Shown here piece by piece: positions 17,555-26,060 of a stretch of DNA of 53,447 nucleotides. This stretch comes from Alphaproteobacteria bacterium (lineage in GTDB: Bacteria > Pseudomonadota > Alphaproteobacteria > Thalassobaculales > Thalassobaculaceae): positions 1-53,447 of the forward strand of contig JANSYC010000025.1 in assembly GCA_024742605.1 (NCBI GenBank). The letters are read 5' to 3'. The notes beneath the pieces were generated by a model, which saw only the letters and a list, made by a program, of their open reading frames with translations, was not told where the DNA came from and ran no database searches. Position numbers and translations under genes: made by a program. Position 1 is the stretch's first letter. Every line of letters starts with the position of its first letter.

Positions 17555-17568
17555 TTGCGTTGCAGCAA
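17555..17568. promoter_or_regulatory. TTGCGTTGCAGCAA, second phasin-type repeat
   Basis: Read on the minus strand this is TTGCTGCAACGCAA, identical in 13 of 14 positions to the site at 13137-13150 upstream of the phasin gene. It lies in the 261-base gap upstream of the small HTH gene, about 235 bases from its start, and beside the end of the DUF482 gene. Confidence 0.4.
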
Positions 17569-17581
17569 CAGTCGCACGCGG

Positions 17582-18745
17582 CTAACCCTCTTTTCTAAAG
17601 GGGCTTTCTTCCATCAGAAGCGAAATTTCGTGCGCGACCTGGTGGCTTTCCCGGCGCAGGAAATCTTCAACCGCATCCGAGAATCCCGGGTTTGCGATCA
17701 GATGTGCTGAGTGTGTCGCGACCGGAAGATAGCCACGTTGGATCTTGTGCTGACCTTGCGCGCCGGCTTCGACGGTTTTCAGGCCACGCTCGATGGCGAA
17801 GTCGATCGCCTGATAATAACAGGTCTCGAAGTGCAGGTGCTTGTAGTGCTCGACGCAGCCCCAGTTCCGGCCGTACAGGGTCTCGGTGCCGATCAGATTG
17901 AGGGCTCCAGCCACCGGAACGCCCTCATCCTCGACCATCACCAGCAGCACCCGGTCGGCCAGCTTTTCCCCCAGAAGGGCGAAGAACCGGCGGTTCAGAT
18001 AGGGGGAGCCCCATTTGCGGTCGGCGGTGTCCATGTAGAAATGGAAGAACGCGTCCCAATGCTTGTCCTCGATTTCGGCGCCGACCAGCCGCCGGATCGT
18101 CAGTCCGGTCTCCGCTACCTCCCGCCGTTCCTTGCGGATCGACTTGCGCTTGCGGGAGGATAGGGCGGCGAGGAATTCATCGAAGGTCTGATAGCCGTCA
18201 TTGGACCAGTGATATTGGATCCCCATGCGCCGCATCATGCCCAGCTCGCTCAACCGGTCGGCCTGGGCCGGGGTGGGAAAGTTGATATGGGCGGAGGAGA
18301 CCTCCAATCGCTCCATCAGCCCGATCACGCCGCCGAGAAGAATCTCCTCGACCGTGGCCCGGTCGGCTCCGTCGCGTACGAGCAGACGCGGACCGGTCGC
18401 CGGCGTGAACGGCACCGCGCAGAGCAGCTTCGGGTAGTAGCGCCCGCCCGCCCTTTCGAACGCATCTGCCCAACCCCAGTCGAAGATGTATTCGCCTTGG
18501 GAATGGCCCTTGAGATAGAGCGGCATGGCGCCGATCGCCCGACCACCGCCATCCTCCACCACCAGGTGGCGGGGCAGCCAGCCGGTCTCGGCCCGCACCG
18601 AGCCGCTCTCTTCAAGGGCCGAGAGGAAGGCGTGGCTCAGGAACGGGTTGGTGGGCCCGGCGCAGGAATCCCATTGGCCGGCGTCTATATCCGACATCCC
18701 GCCGAGCACTTTGACTTCCGGACGGATATCGTCGCCGTCAGGCAT
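17582..18745 (-). CDS. GNAT-fold protein of the DUF482/peptidogalycan family
   Basis: A 387-residue protein of the DUF482 family (PF04339), a group with two tandem GNAT-like folds related to FemAB aminoacyl transferases and annotated in places as peptidogalycan biosynthesis proteins; the true reaction is not established. Visible family stretches are NPFLSHAFLSALEESGS near the N-terminus, YKHLHFETCYYQAIDFAIERGL and EAGAQGQHKIQRGYLPV in the second half. A GAGGAG site sits just before the ATG at 18745. The protein is cytosolic in appearance. It is followed upstream on the same strand by a RidA gene with a 96-base gap, so the two may share a transcript. Confidence 0.9.
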   Translation of the reverse strand: MPDGDDIRPEVKVLGGMSDIDAGQWDSCAGPTNPFLSHAFLSALEESGSVRAETGWLPRHLVVEDGGGRAIGAMPLYLKGHSQGEYIFDWGWADAFERAGGRYYPKLLCAVPFTPATGPRLLVRDGADRATVEEILLGGVIGLMERLEVSSAHINFPTPAQADRLSELGMMRRMGIQYHWSNDGYQTFDEFLAALSSRKRKSIRKERREVAETGLTIRRLVGAEIEDKHWDAFFHFYMDTADRKWGSPYLNRRFFALLGEKLADRVLLVMVEDEGVPVAGALNLIGTETLYGRNWGCVEHYKHLHFETCYYQAIDFAIERGLKTVEAGAQGQHKIQRGYLPVATHSAHLIANPGFSDAVEDFLRRESHQVAHEISLLMEESPFRKEG

Positions 18746-18841
18746 GCGGACTCCTCGTTCGGGCTGCGGGCGTAGTTCTCATGGTATTGAGGTGGCCGCG
18801 AAGCCCGGTTCGGCAAGGGCACCGCGTCCCCGCTGCCCTGA

Positions 18842-19312
18842 TCAGACTTCGATCTGGAACACGCCCTCTACCTCGACCGACACGCCGCGCGGCAGCGCGT
18901 TTGTGCCGACCGCGAACCGCGAATGCCGGCCCCGGCTTTCGAACGCAAGCACCATCAGATCGGAGGCGCCGTTGATGACTTCCGGCTGCTCGGTGAAATC
19001 ATCGACGCAGTTCACGAAGCCGCCGAGTTTGACGACCTGAACCACCTTGTCGAGGTTCCCGTAGGTGGCGGCCTTGGCTTGGCTCAGCAGGTTGATCGCG
19101 CAGATCCTGGCGATCGCCTTGGCGGCGTCGGTGTCCAGATCCCGTCCAACCTTGCCGATTCCCTCGATCTTACCGTCCACCATCGGGATCTGCCCGGATA
19201 CAAAGACCAGATCGCCGACCCGGGTGAAGGGTATGTAGTTGGCGGCAGGTGCGGTCGGGGCGGGGATGACGATACCGGCGGCCTTGAGGCGCTCTTCGAC
19301 TTGGCTGGACAT
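18842..19312 (-). CDS. RidA family protein (YjgF/YER057c/UK114)
   Basis: A 156-residue member of the RidA superfamily, small trimeric enzymes; archetypal RidA hydrolyses reactive enamine/imine intermediates such as 2-aminoacrylate, but subfamilies vary. Family features are GDLVFVSGQIP, the pattern NLLSQAKAATYGNLDKVV, VNCVDDFTEQPEVINGAS and the C-terminal SRFAVGTNALPRGVSVEVE, which contains the Arg expected in the active cleft. It belongs to the longer branch (about 150 residues). Two in-frame ATGs are possible; the one at 19312 matches the family start. A divergent class III aminotransferase begins 497 bases away, and PLP enzymes are a known source of RidA substrates. Confidence 0.92.
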   Translation of the reverse strand: MSSQVEERLKAAGIVIPAPTAPAANYIPFTRVGDLVFVSGQIPMVDGKIEGIGKVGRDLDTDAAKAIARICAINLLSQAKAATYGNLDKVVQVVKLGGFVNCVDDFTEQPEVINGASDLMVLAFESRGRHSRFAVGTNALPRGVSVEVEGVFQIEV

Positions 19313-19808
19313 GCGGGTCTCCAATCATGGCGGGGTGGTTCGTACAGGGTGCGAAATCTCCGCGCAGGGTAGCGATACGGGTCCGGACGCGCCAGTGGCG
19401 GGTCGGAAAATTCAGAGCGGTTTGGGAGGGTTATGGCGAAGAAAGGGTGCGCCATCCATCCGGAGACGCACCCAGTTTGTGGACGACAGAGGAGCGTCCA
19501 GGGAGCTTCACAGGCATGGGGCGATCTATCACCCCCGATCTTCCACCGTGGGAGAGACGGTGGAACCGCTGCCTCGGATCCGACTGAAACACTCAAACAT
19601 CGTGTCCGAGGGCATTCAAATTTCAATATATAGTATACCTAGCGCAAGTCTCTTTCAATATGTATTAGTTTAAGTTCCAGGCTTGAAGATTCTGTTAACA
19701 TCGCGGACGATTTTTCCGGGAAATGGACACATTTTTCCACATACCGTAATATGTGCATCCAGTTCCGTCCGCGAGGCTCCTGCCAACATCCTGAAATTGA
19801 GAGTGCCG
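19313..19808. other. 496-base gene-free region between ridA-like and aminotransferase genes
   Basis: No gene is supported here. It includes a perfect nine-base inverted repeat at 19541-19565 (TTCCACCGT, seven-base loop, ACGGTGGAA) with no T run, an AT-rich stretch at 19610-19680, and a promoter with an overlapping inverted repeat at 19724-19755. The length and structure leave room for a small RNA, which I cannot show. Confidence 0.5.
19724..19755 (+). promoter_or_regulatory. Promoter with overlapping inverted repeat, aminotransferase gene
   Basis: TGGACA (19724-19729) and TAATAT (19747-19752) are 17 bases apart, matching sigma-70 consensus in five and four positions. The inverted repeat CACATA-CCGTAA-TATGTG (19738-19755) covers the -10 element, where a repressor would block transcription. 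The gene starts 57 bases after the -10. Confidence 0.5.
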
Positions 19809-21230
19809 ATGTCGACCTCTGTTAGGGCAACAGAAGCTTTTGAAGCTGTGTCAGACGCCTCTCCAGCTTTGGGCTCCCTGTCGCGCGGCGAGCCGATCCA
19901 GGTTTTCGCAGCGCCGCCGGGCACGCCTGCCAGGCCGCAGATAGGGCGGGCGGAGGGTGTCCGGCTTTGGGACACGGCCGGGCGTTGTTATCTTGACGCG
20001 AGTTCAGGGCCGGTCGCCTACAATCTGGGGTACGGAAATCGGCGCGTTCTGGACGCCATGCAGGCTCAGGCCGAGGCGGCGGCGTTCGCCAATGTCTCCC
20101 ATTTCGAGAGCGCCGCGAACCGGAATTTCGCCGAACTTCTGACCGAGAAGGCCGGTCCTGGCTTCGACCGGGCCTTTATCGTTGCCGGTGGATCCGAAGG
20201 GATCGAGGCCGCGCTCAAGCTGGCCCGCCAGATCGCCGTCTCCAGGGGCGAGCGCCGACGGTGGAAGGTGATTTCCCGTCAGCCCTCCTATCACGGCAAT
20301 ACGTTAGGGGCTCTCTCCGTCAGCGGCGATCCGAATGCGCACGCCATGTTCGGACCGATGATGGCGGATATGCCGAAAGTTCCGGCCCCCACCTCCCTGC
20401 GTCTGCCAAGCGGCCACACGCGCGAGAGCTGGGCGGAGGTGTGCGCCGATGCCTTGGAGCAGCAGATCCTTCACCAGGGCCCGGAATCGGTGCTGGCGTT
20501 TCTGCAGGAGCCGGTGGGCGGACTGGCGACGGGCGCCTTGGTTCCGACCGACCTTTACATGCGCCGGGTGCGCGAGATCTGCGACCGCCATGGGGTGCTG
20601 CTGATTCACGACGAGGTGATGAGCGGTGGCGGTCGGACCGGAACGTTCCTGGCCCATCACCATTGGACGGATTGCAAGCCCGATCTGATTGTCATGGCGA
20701 AGGGAGTCGGGGCCGGATTTTTCCCCCTGGGCTTGGTGCTGGCCGGGCGTGAGGATGTGGAGCGGGTCGCCAGGGGTGGCGGGTTCATGCATGGGCATAC
20801 CGCTTTGGCCAGCCCGCTGGCCTGCGCGGTCGGACTTGCGGTGCTGCAGGAAACGCTGGAACGCGATCTGGTGTCACGGGCGGGAGTGCTGGGTGCACGG
20901 CTGCGGGCAGGTATGGATCGTATTGCACAACGCCTCCCAATCGTCGGCGAGGTGCGCGGCAAAGGCATGCTGATGGCTATTGAGCTTGTGGCCGATTCTG
21001 ATGAGAAGCGGCCATTTCCAATTGCCGCGCAAGCCGGTGCGATGCTGTCGAAAGCGGCTATGGAGTTGGACCTCATTCTCTACCAGCGCCGCACGAACGG
21101 CGGCCGAGACGGGGATTGGGTCATGTTGTCCCCTCCTCTTGTCGCCACCGATGCGGATATTGATGAAATCTTGGACAAGACCGAGCGGGCGCTGGAAGCA
21201 GCGAGCGACCGACTTGGGGGGGTGTCGTGA
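19809..21230 (+). CDS. Class III (PLP-dependent) aminotransferase
   Basis: A 473-residue PLP enzyme of the class III aminotransferase group, which transfers amino groups to or from non-alpha positions. Expected residues are present: the cofactor-phosphate loop GGSEGIEAALKLAR (127-140), the PLP ring aspartate in HDEVMSG (Asp268) and the Schiff-base lysine Lys298 in VMAKGVGAGFFPLG. The C-terminal segment GEVRGKGMLMAIELV is typical of the family. The start at 19809 has a moderate TTGAGAG site; the frame is open upstream but that part covers the promoter. Substrate is unknown. The neighbours are a divergent RidA gene and, downstream, a pentapeptide protein and another PLP enzyme. Confidence 0.93.
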   Translation: MSTSVRATEAFEAVSDASPALGSLSRGEPIQVFAAPPGTPARPQIGRAEGVRLWDTAGRCYLDASSGPVAYNLGYGNRRVLDAMQAQAEAAAFANVSHFESAANRNFAELLTEKAGPGFDRAFIVAGGSEGIEAALKLARQIAVSRGERRRWKVISRQPSYHGNTLGALSVSGDPNAHAMFGPMMADMPKVPAPTSLRLPSGHTRESWAEVCADALEQQILHQGPESVLAFLQEPVGGLATGALVPTDLYMRRVREICDRHGVLLIHDEVMSGGGRTGTFLAHHHWTDCKPDLIVMAKGVGAGFFPLGLVLAGREDVERVARGGGFMHGHTALASPLACAVGLAVLQETLERDLVSRAGVLGARLRAGMDRIAQRLPIVGEVRGKGMLMAIELVADSDEKRPFPIAAQAGAMLSKAAMELDLILYQRRTNGGRDGDWVMLSPPLVATDADIDEILDKTERALEAASDRLGGVS

Positions 21231-21299
21231 TGGGCCCTGTCGGAAACCCGGGCCGGAGTGTTGACGATTTGTTAACCCGTAAGGTGCTAATATAAAGCC

Positions 21300-22499
21300 A
21301 TGAGAAACTCACCTTACATGGTCCGCGAGGCGGTCCAGCGCCAATTGTCCAACCATAAAAAATGGTTAGAGGGCGCGCCGGATGGCGCGCCGGCGTCGAT
21401 CGTAAACGTGAATCTCTTCGGCTTCGATTTTACCGGACAAGACCTGCGGGAGATCATCCTGTCCGGCTCGGCGCTTCAGGGCGCGCGCTTTGTCGGGACC
21501 GACCTTACGGGGGCCATCCTCTCCAATGCAGACTTGCGTGGCGCATCATTCCGAAATGCGATCCTGACCAAGGCGGATTTGAGCGGCGCGAATCTGGCGG
21601 GTGCGCAGTTCGACGGCGCCGATCTCCGCGATGTCAGCCTCAAAGGCACGGTTGGCGTGCCGTTGACCGACAAGGTGCTGATGGAACAAGGCGCTGACTC
21701 CTCGACTTTTGACGGAGAGCCGGTGAATTTCACCCGCGCGCGCATGCAACGGGCGAACATTTCCGACGCACAATTGGCCAAGGCTGTGTTTTCCAAGGCG
21801 GATCTGTCTGGCGCCAATATGAGCCGCAGTTCCTTCAACCGATCGCGCATGAACGGGGCAGTCCTCCGCAACGCGAATGCCGATCGGGCAGACCTGTCCG
21901 GCTCGGATATGACCAACGTGTTTGCGGCCGGTGCGAACTTCTCAGGCGCCGACCTCTCCGGTGCGAATCTTGAAAACGCCAACATGATCGGAACGCGAAC
22001 CCGGGACGCGAATCTCGACGGTGCGCGGACCGTGGGCGCCAAATTCGCCCCTCCGGCCGATATCGTGGCCGCTGAGTTGCAGAGAGCCCTGGTCGAGCAT
22101 GACCGTTGGGTTCGGAGCGAAGGACGGTCGGGCAACCGGGCCTCGCTCGACGGCGTGGATCTGTCGGAGTCCGACCTGCGCGGTCTCAATCTCTCCGGTG
22201 CCGATCTCCGGGGTGCCCAATTGCAGAGAGTGCTGTTGAACGATGCCCTGCTGGTTCTCTCGGATCTTGCCGGAGCCAACATGACGGGAGCGTCCCTGGT
22301 CCGATGCAATCTCTCCGGTGCGAATTTGGTCGGAACCCTGTTGGCAGATGCCGACCTGACGGACGCTGTCCTTGAAGCAGCCCCGATTCTCTCGCAATCC
22401 GGTGGAGCCACCGGCCGGGTTCAGCGCACGTCGCTGGTCGGCGCGGATCTTACAGGGGCCATCTTCGACCCGTCCTCTTTGGAGGACGTGGAAATCTAG
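21300..22499 (+). CDS. Pentapeptide-repeat protein, two solenoid modules
   Basis: A 399-residue protein built largely of pentapeptide repeats of the A(D/N)LXX type, which fold into a right-handed quadrilateral beta-helix. Two solenoid blocks are seen (about 45-120 and 148-250, then 275-385). Each larger half begins with a similar helical cap: LSNHKKWLEGAPDGAPAS near the N-terminus and LVEHDRWVRSEGRSGNRAS near residue 265, followed by repeats such as DLRGLNLSGADLRGAQL. This points to an ancient internal duplication. No signal peptide or membrane segment is present, so it is probably cytosolic. Functions in the family range from DNA mimicry to scaffolding; none can be assigned here. Confidence 0.92.
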   Translation: MRNSPYMVREAVQRQLSNHKKWLEGAPDGAPASIVNVNLFGFDFTGQDLREIILSGSALQGARFVGTDLTGAILSNADLRGASFRNAILTKADLSGANLAGAQFDGADLRDVSLKGTVGVPLTDKVLMEQGADSSTFDGEPVNFTRARMQRANISDAQLAKAVFSKADLSGANMSRSSFNRSRMNGAVLRNANADRADLSGSDMTNVFAAGANFSGADLSGANLENANMIGTRTRDANLDGARTVGAKFAPPADIVAAELQRALVEHDRWVRSEGRSGNRASLDGVDLSESDLRGLNLSGADLRGAQLQRVLLNDALLVLSDLAGANMTGASLVRCNLSGANLVGTLLADADLTDAVLEAAPILSQSGGATGRVQRTSLVGADLTGAIFDPSSLEDVEI

Positions 22500-22532
22500 A
22501 TCCGGATCGGCCGAGACGCGATCGCTGGCAAT

Positions 22533-22554
22533 CAAAGCCTGTCGGTCGGCTTTG
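22533..22554 (+). terminator. Weak hairpin after the pentapeptide gene
   Basis: A seven-base stem CAAAGCC with GGCTTTG and an eight-base loop lies 34 bases after the stop codon. It has only a poor T run (GTCTTG), so termination is uncertain. Confidence 0.3.
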
Positions 22555-22630
22555 GGTCTTGCGGTCTTGATCTGGTCAGTCGCTCGCGCCCTGTGCAAGA
22601 TAGCGTTTCTTTGTGTGAGGGAGGGCAATC

Positions 22631-23785
22631 ATGACGCTTGACTGTCAGGCGGATCTGTTCGAGGTTCCCGACCATATCCTCTACGTCAATTGCGCGGCAC
22701 AGGGTCCGGCACCGAAACGGGCCGCCGAAGCCGGCCGACGTGCCGTCGAGCGCAAATCGCGCCCTTGGGAAAAGGCGCGGCAGAGCCTGCCGGCGGAGAT
22801 GGAGCGGACACGGGTTCAATTCGCGGCCCTGATCAACGGTGATCCCGAATGCGTCGCACTGACCGGTGCGACCAGTTACGGCATGGCAATCGCCGCCCGC
22901 AACATGCGATTGGAGCGTGGGCAATCGATCCTTGTCCTCGAGAGCCAGTTCCCGTCGAACTACTACGCATGGGAGAGGCTGGCGGCAGCGTGCGGCGGTA
23001 CGATCCGCGTGGTGACGCGGCCAACCGATGGGGATTGGACTTCCGCGGTTCTTGACGCCCTGGCAACTGATTCCGCCATCGGAGTGGTCACTCTTCCGCA
23101 GGTGCATTGGGTGGACGGAGGTGTGCTGGATCTGGCGCGGATCGCACCCGCCGTGCATGCGCTCGGCGCCGGATTCGTGATCGACGCGACTCAATCGATC
23201 GGGGCGATGCCCTTCGATGTGGCCGCGCTGAACCCTGATTTCGTGACCTGCTCAGCTTATAAATGGCTCCTGAGCCCGGATCAGACCGGATACCTCTATG
23301 TAGCGCCCCGTCACTTGGACGGCGAACCCGTCGAGCACAATCATGCGAGCCGGATCGGAGCCGGGCCGATGACCCATGGACCCGGCTACGGGGACCGGTT
23401 CAAGCCCGGTGCGCGACGATACGACCAAGGCGCGGCCGACGCCATGATCCATATGCCCATGGCAGTCGCCGCCATGGATCAACTCCTGGCTTGGGGCGTT
23501 CCGGAAATTGGCGCCTATCTCGCTCCGATTATAGACCGGATCGCCGATCAAGCCGAGATGCGGGGGTGGAGCGTGCCACCGAAAGCTCATCGGTCGCCCC
23601 ATTTCATAGGATTGTCGGTTCCTCACCCGATTGTATCAGACCTCGATGTCCGGCTGGCGAGAGAGAACGTATATCTGAGCTTGCGCGACGGACGTGTCCG
23701 GATCGCGCCTCATCTGTTCAATCGGATGGAGCAGGTGGAGGGGCTGTTTGCGGCCCTCGATCGACATCTGCGGCAGGCTGCCTGA
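22631..23785 (+). CDS. Aminotransferase class V-fold PLP enzyme
   Basis: A 384-residue PLP enzyme of the class V aminotransferase/cysteine desulfurase superfamily. The PLP-binding elements are DATQSIGAMPFD (Asp185, Gln188) and the Schiff-base lysine Lys211 in CSAYKWLLSPDQTGYLYV. The N-terminal YVNCAAQGPAPKRA corresponds to the substrate-side loop. It lacks the cysteine loop of desulfurases, so an aminotransferase, lyase or epimerase-like role is more likely; members with this layout are often of unknown substrate. A GGGAGGG site precedes the start. It runs in the same direction as the pentapeptide and class III genes and ends seven bases from the convergent membrane-protein gene. Confidence 0.92.
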   Translation: MTLDCQADLFEVPDHILYVNCAAQGPAPKRAAEAGRRAVERKSRPWEKARQSLPAEMERTRVQFAALINGDPECVALTGATSYGMAIAARNMRLERGQSILVLESQFPSNYYAWERLAAACGGTIRVVTRPTDGDWTSAVLDALATDSAIGVVTLPQVHWVDGGVLDLARIAPAVHALGAGFVIDATQSIGAMPFDVAALNPDFVTCSAYKWLLSPDQTGYLYVAPRHLDGEPVEHNHASRIGAGPMTHGPGYGDRFKPGARRYDQGAADAMIHMPMAVAAMDQLLAWGVPEIGAYLAPIIDRIADQAEMRGWSVPPKAHRSPHFIGLSVPHPIVSDLDVRLARENVYLSLRDGRVRIAPHLFNRMEQVEGLFAALDRHLRQAA

Positions 23786-23792
23786 CGGGACC

Positions 23793-24569
23793 CTAGGCGG
23801 CCGAAACGGCCTCCAAGATCGCCGCTTTCGACATCCGCTCTTTCGGGGTTTTGTTCTGGCGTTCGGCGATCGGCACCCGTCGCTGTTTGATGTCTGAGAT
23901 CACGACGCCGCTGACCCCGTCTCCCAGAACGTGAAGAGCCGCGACCTTCAGCGTCTGCTCCATCTTGACCTTGGAATATCGGATAACCGGATCGGTAACC
24001 GCCACCACGAAGGCATTGCTGAGTGCGCTGTTCAGCATGTCCAGTCGAAGTTTGAGGACCTGCAGCGGTTCCGGTCGATCGATCGCCAGGGTCACCACGC
24101 AGGAGCACTCAAATTTCGACATCGCATCGCCACCGGGAGGGTTGGCGACGATCCGGCTGGGTAGCGGCACCATATAGGCCGCCTTCCGCATCGCATCCAT
24201 GCGAAGACGCAGGAGATGCGCCGCCAAGGAGCCAACGCTGAACAGCGCGGTCAACTCGAACAGCCGGACATGCAGGGAGTTGCCGAATCCCATCCCGCTG
24301 CCCTTAAAGAATGCCAGCACATCAATCAGATAGACGGCGCCATTCGCGACCAGGCAGGCGATAGCCATGAGCGCAGTTGCGACCGTCGCCAGCCACAGTG
24401 CATAGTTGACGTCTATGAGTTGCCCGACTTCCTGTCGTTGGATTTCGAGGGTCGGCGTTGCTGGAGCCGCATTGGACGGTGAGGATTCTCCCGAAGCGTC
24501 GGCCGACAGAGCCATCGTCTCACCTTCTGCCTCTGCTGAGGCCGTGGTCTTTTTATCTGGTTCGGTCAT
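23793..24569 (-). CDS. Two-helix membrane protein with FliL-like C-terminal region
   Basis: A 258-residue protein I cannot assign to a named family with confidence. The first 50 residues are Ala/Ser/Glu-rich and cytoplasmic in character; two hydrophobic segments follow (about 57-88 and 106-121). The C-terminal 120 residues show the layout of the FliL periplasmic domain: a strand region SKFECSCVVTLAIDRPEPL, a helix LKLRLDMLNSALSNAFV, an Asp-Pro-Val-Ile helix start, a long helix and a final strand VSGVVISDIKQRRVPI. That resemblance is by pattern only. No flagellar genes are in the window. An AT-rich promoter region (24600-24660) with CGGAGA precedes the start. Confidence 0.72.
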   Translation of the reverse strand: MTEPDKKTTASAEAEGETMALSADASGESSPSNAAPATPTLEIQRQEVGQLIDVNYALWLATVATALMAIACLVANGAVYLIDVLAFFKGSGMGFGNSLHVRLFELTALFSVGSLAAHLLRLRMDAMRKAAYMVPLPSRIVANPPGGDAMSKFECSCVVTLAIDRPEPLQVLKLRLDMLNSALSNAFVVAVTDPVIRYSKVKMEQTLKVAALHVLGDGVSGVVISDIKQRRVPIAERQNKTPKERMSKAAILEAVSAA

Positions 24570-24730
24570 CGGGACGATCTCCGCTCCATCCGTTCTTATA
24601 TATAATTGGGCTTTTGGTTTAAATTCGCAAGGTCGATATGAGGTCTCGCTTTAATTTATTGTTGGGTGCCGTCAATCACAGCCTGAATTCAAGGCGTTAA
24701 GCTCCGAGGCCCACCACGGACCCTAGATAT

Positions 24731-26005
24731 ATGTCATCGACCACCGGTTTCTCATCCGTCCTGCGCATTCTGCGGCAGCCCGATTACGGCATTTACACGC
24801 TCGGCAACGGGGTGTCCCTGGTCGGGCTGTGGATGCAGCGCGTGGCGATAGGCTGGCTGGCTTGGGACCTGACCGGATCGGGTGCTTGGCTGGGCGCGGT
24901 AGCCTTTGCCGATCTGTTTCCATCGGTCCTGATCGGTCTGGTCGGAGGGGTCGCGGCGGATCGGCTGGATCGGATCCGGGTGATTGCCTTTTGCCAGAGC
25001 GTTTCTATGGTCTTGGCGGCAGTACTGGCGGCTCTGACCTTTTCCGGGTATGCGACAATTGAATTGGTAATCGGGATCGTTTTCGTGAACGGTCTGGTCA
25101 TCGGCTTCAACCAGCCGTCTCGCCTGGCCCTGGTTCCGCGTCTGGTGGCGAACGCTGATCTGACGACGGCGGTGGCGTTCAATTCCATACTTTTCAACTT
25201 GGCGCGCTTCATCGGTCCGGCCCTCGCCGGGTTGGTGATCGTGGCGAGCGACGTGGCCTGGGCCTTCGTAGCCAATGCATTCAGCTATCTGGCCTTGCTG
25301 CTGGCCTTGGGAGCGGTGCGTCGGCGAAATCCCGGGGCGGGGCGGGATTCCGACGTCGTGGCCGGCGCGCGGCGCGGCCTGCTCGCCGATATCGGCGCCG
25401 GTCTGAGCTATGTGGCTCTACATCCCGGGCTCGGTCCACTGATGCTGCTGCACCTGATGGGATCGCTCAGCGTGCGGCCGATCGTCGAGCTGATGCCTGG
25501 TTTCGCGGATCGAGTCTTCGGGGGCGGCGCCGATATCCTGGCGCTTTTGACCTCGACGGTCGGCGTGGGCGCCATGATCGGAGGCTGGATTCTGGCAAGC
25601 CGCAGGGGACGCGAGGGACTGGTGCGTCTGGTGCTGATCAGCGCCGTAGGGGTGTCGGTGTCGGTTCTCGGGTTCGTGGCAACCGATGTGATCTGGATCG
25701 CGGTCCCGGCGATCGGATTGTACGGACTGTCGATGGTGGCGGCGGGGATCGGAACCCAGACGATTGTCCAGCTTGCGGTCGACCCGAGCATGCGCGGCCG
25801 GGTACTCAGCCTGCACGGTTTGATCTTTCGCGGAGGACCCGCCCTTGGGGCTCTGCTGATGGGGTCTTTGGGCGATTTCGTCGGGTTGCGACCGCCGGTC
25901 GCCGTGGGCGCGATCCTGGCTCTTGGGGTGGCGGCGATGGTGGCGACCCGCGCGTCAATTCTGCGCGCGTCGCTGGAGATCGACCAGCGACAATCGGACA
26001 CCTGA
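24731..26005 (+). CDS. MFS transporter, MFS_3/EntS-like
   Basis: A 424-residue 12-helix major facilitator protein. The pattern fits the MFS_3 group that includes the enterobactin exporter EntS: LRQPDYGIYTLGNGVSLVG at the N-terminus, GGVAADRLDRIRV as motif A in the loop 2-3, and FVNGLVIGFNQPSRLALVPRLV around helix 4-5. The second half has SMRGRVLSLHG as the corresponding loop. It is an inner-membrane exporter of unknown substrate. A flavin monooxygenase gene follows after 55 bases on the same strand, so the two may be transcribed together and act on the same or related compound; that link is inference. Confidence 0.92.
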   Translation: MSSTTGFSSVLRILRQPDYGIYTLGNGVSLVGLWMQRVAIGWLAWDLTGSGAWLGAVAFADLFPSVLIGLVGGVAADRLDRIRVIAFCQSVSMVLAAVLAALTFSGYATIELVIGIVFVNGLVIGFNQPSRLALVPRLVANADLTTAVAFNSILFNLARFIGPALAGLVIVASDVAWAFVANAFSYLALLLALGAVRRRNPGAGRDSDVVAGARRGLLADIGAGLSYVALHPGLGPLMLLHLMGSLSVRPIVELMPGFADRVFGGGADILALLTSTVGVGAMIGGWILASRRGREGLVRLVLISAVGVSVSVLGFVATDVIWIAVPAIGLYGLSMVAAGIGTQTIVQLAVDPSMRGRVLSLHGLIFRGGPALGALLMGSLGDFVGLRPPVAVGAILALGVAAMVATRASILRASLEIDQRQSDT

Positions 26006-26060
26006 CGGCGGTGGGCCGTCATTCTAAACTCGACGAAAGGACACCAGCGGGGGCGGCTCG

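Noticed and set aside
19327-19587. 86-codon frame between the RidA and aminotransferase genes
   Set aside because: Trp/Arg/Gly-rich translation without a ribosome site; looks non-coding.
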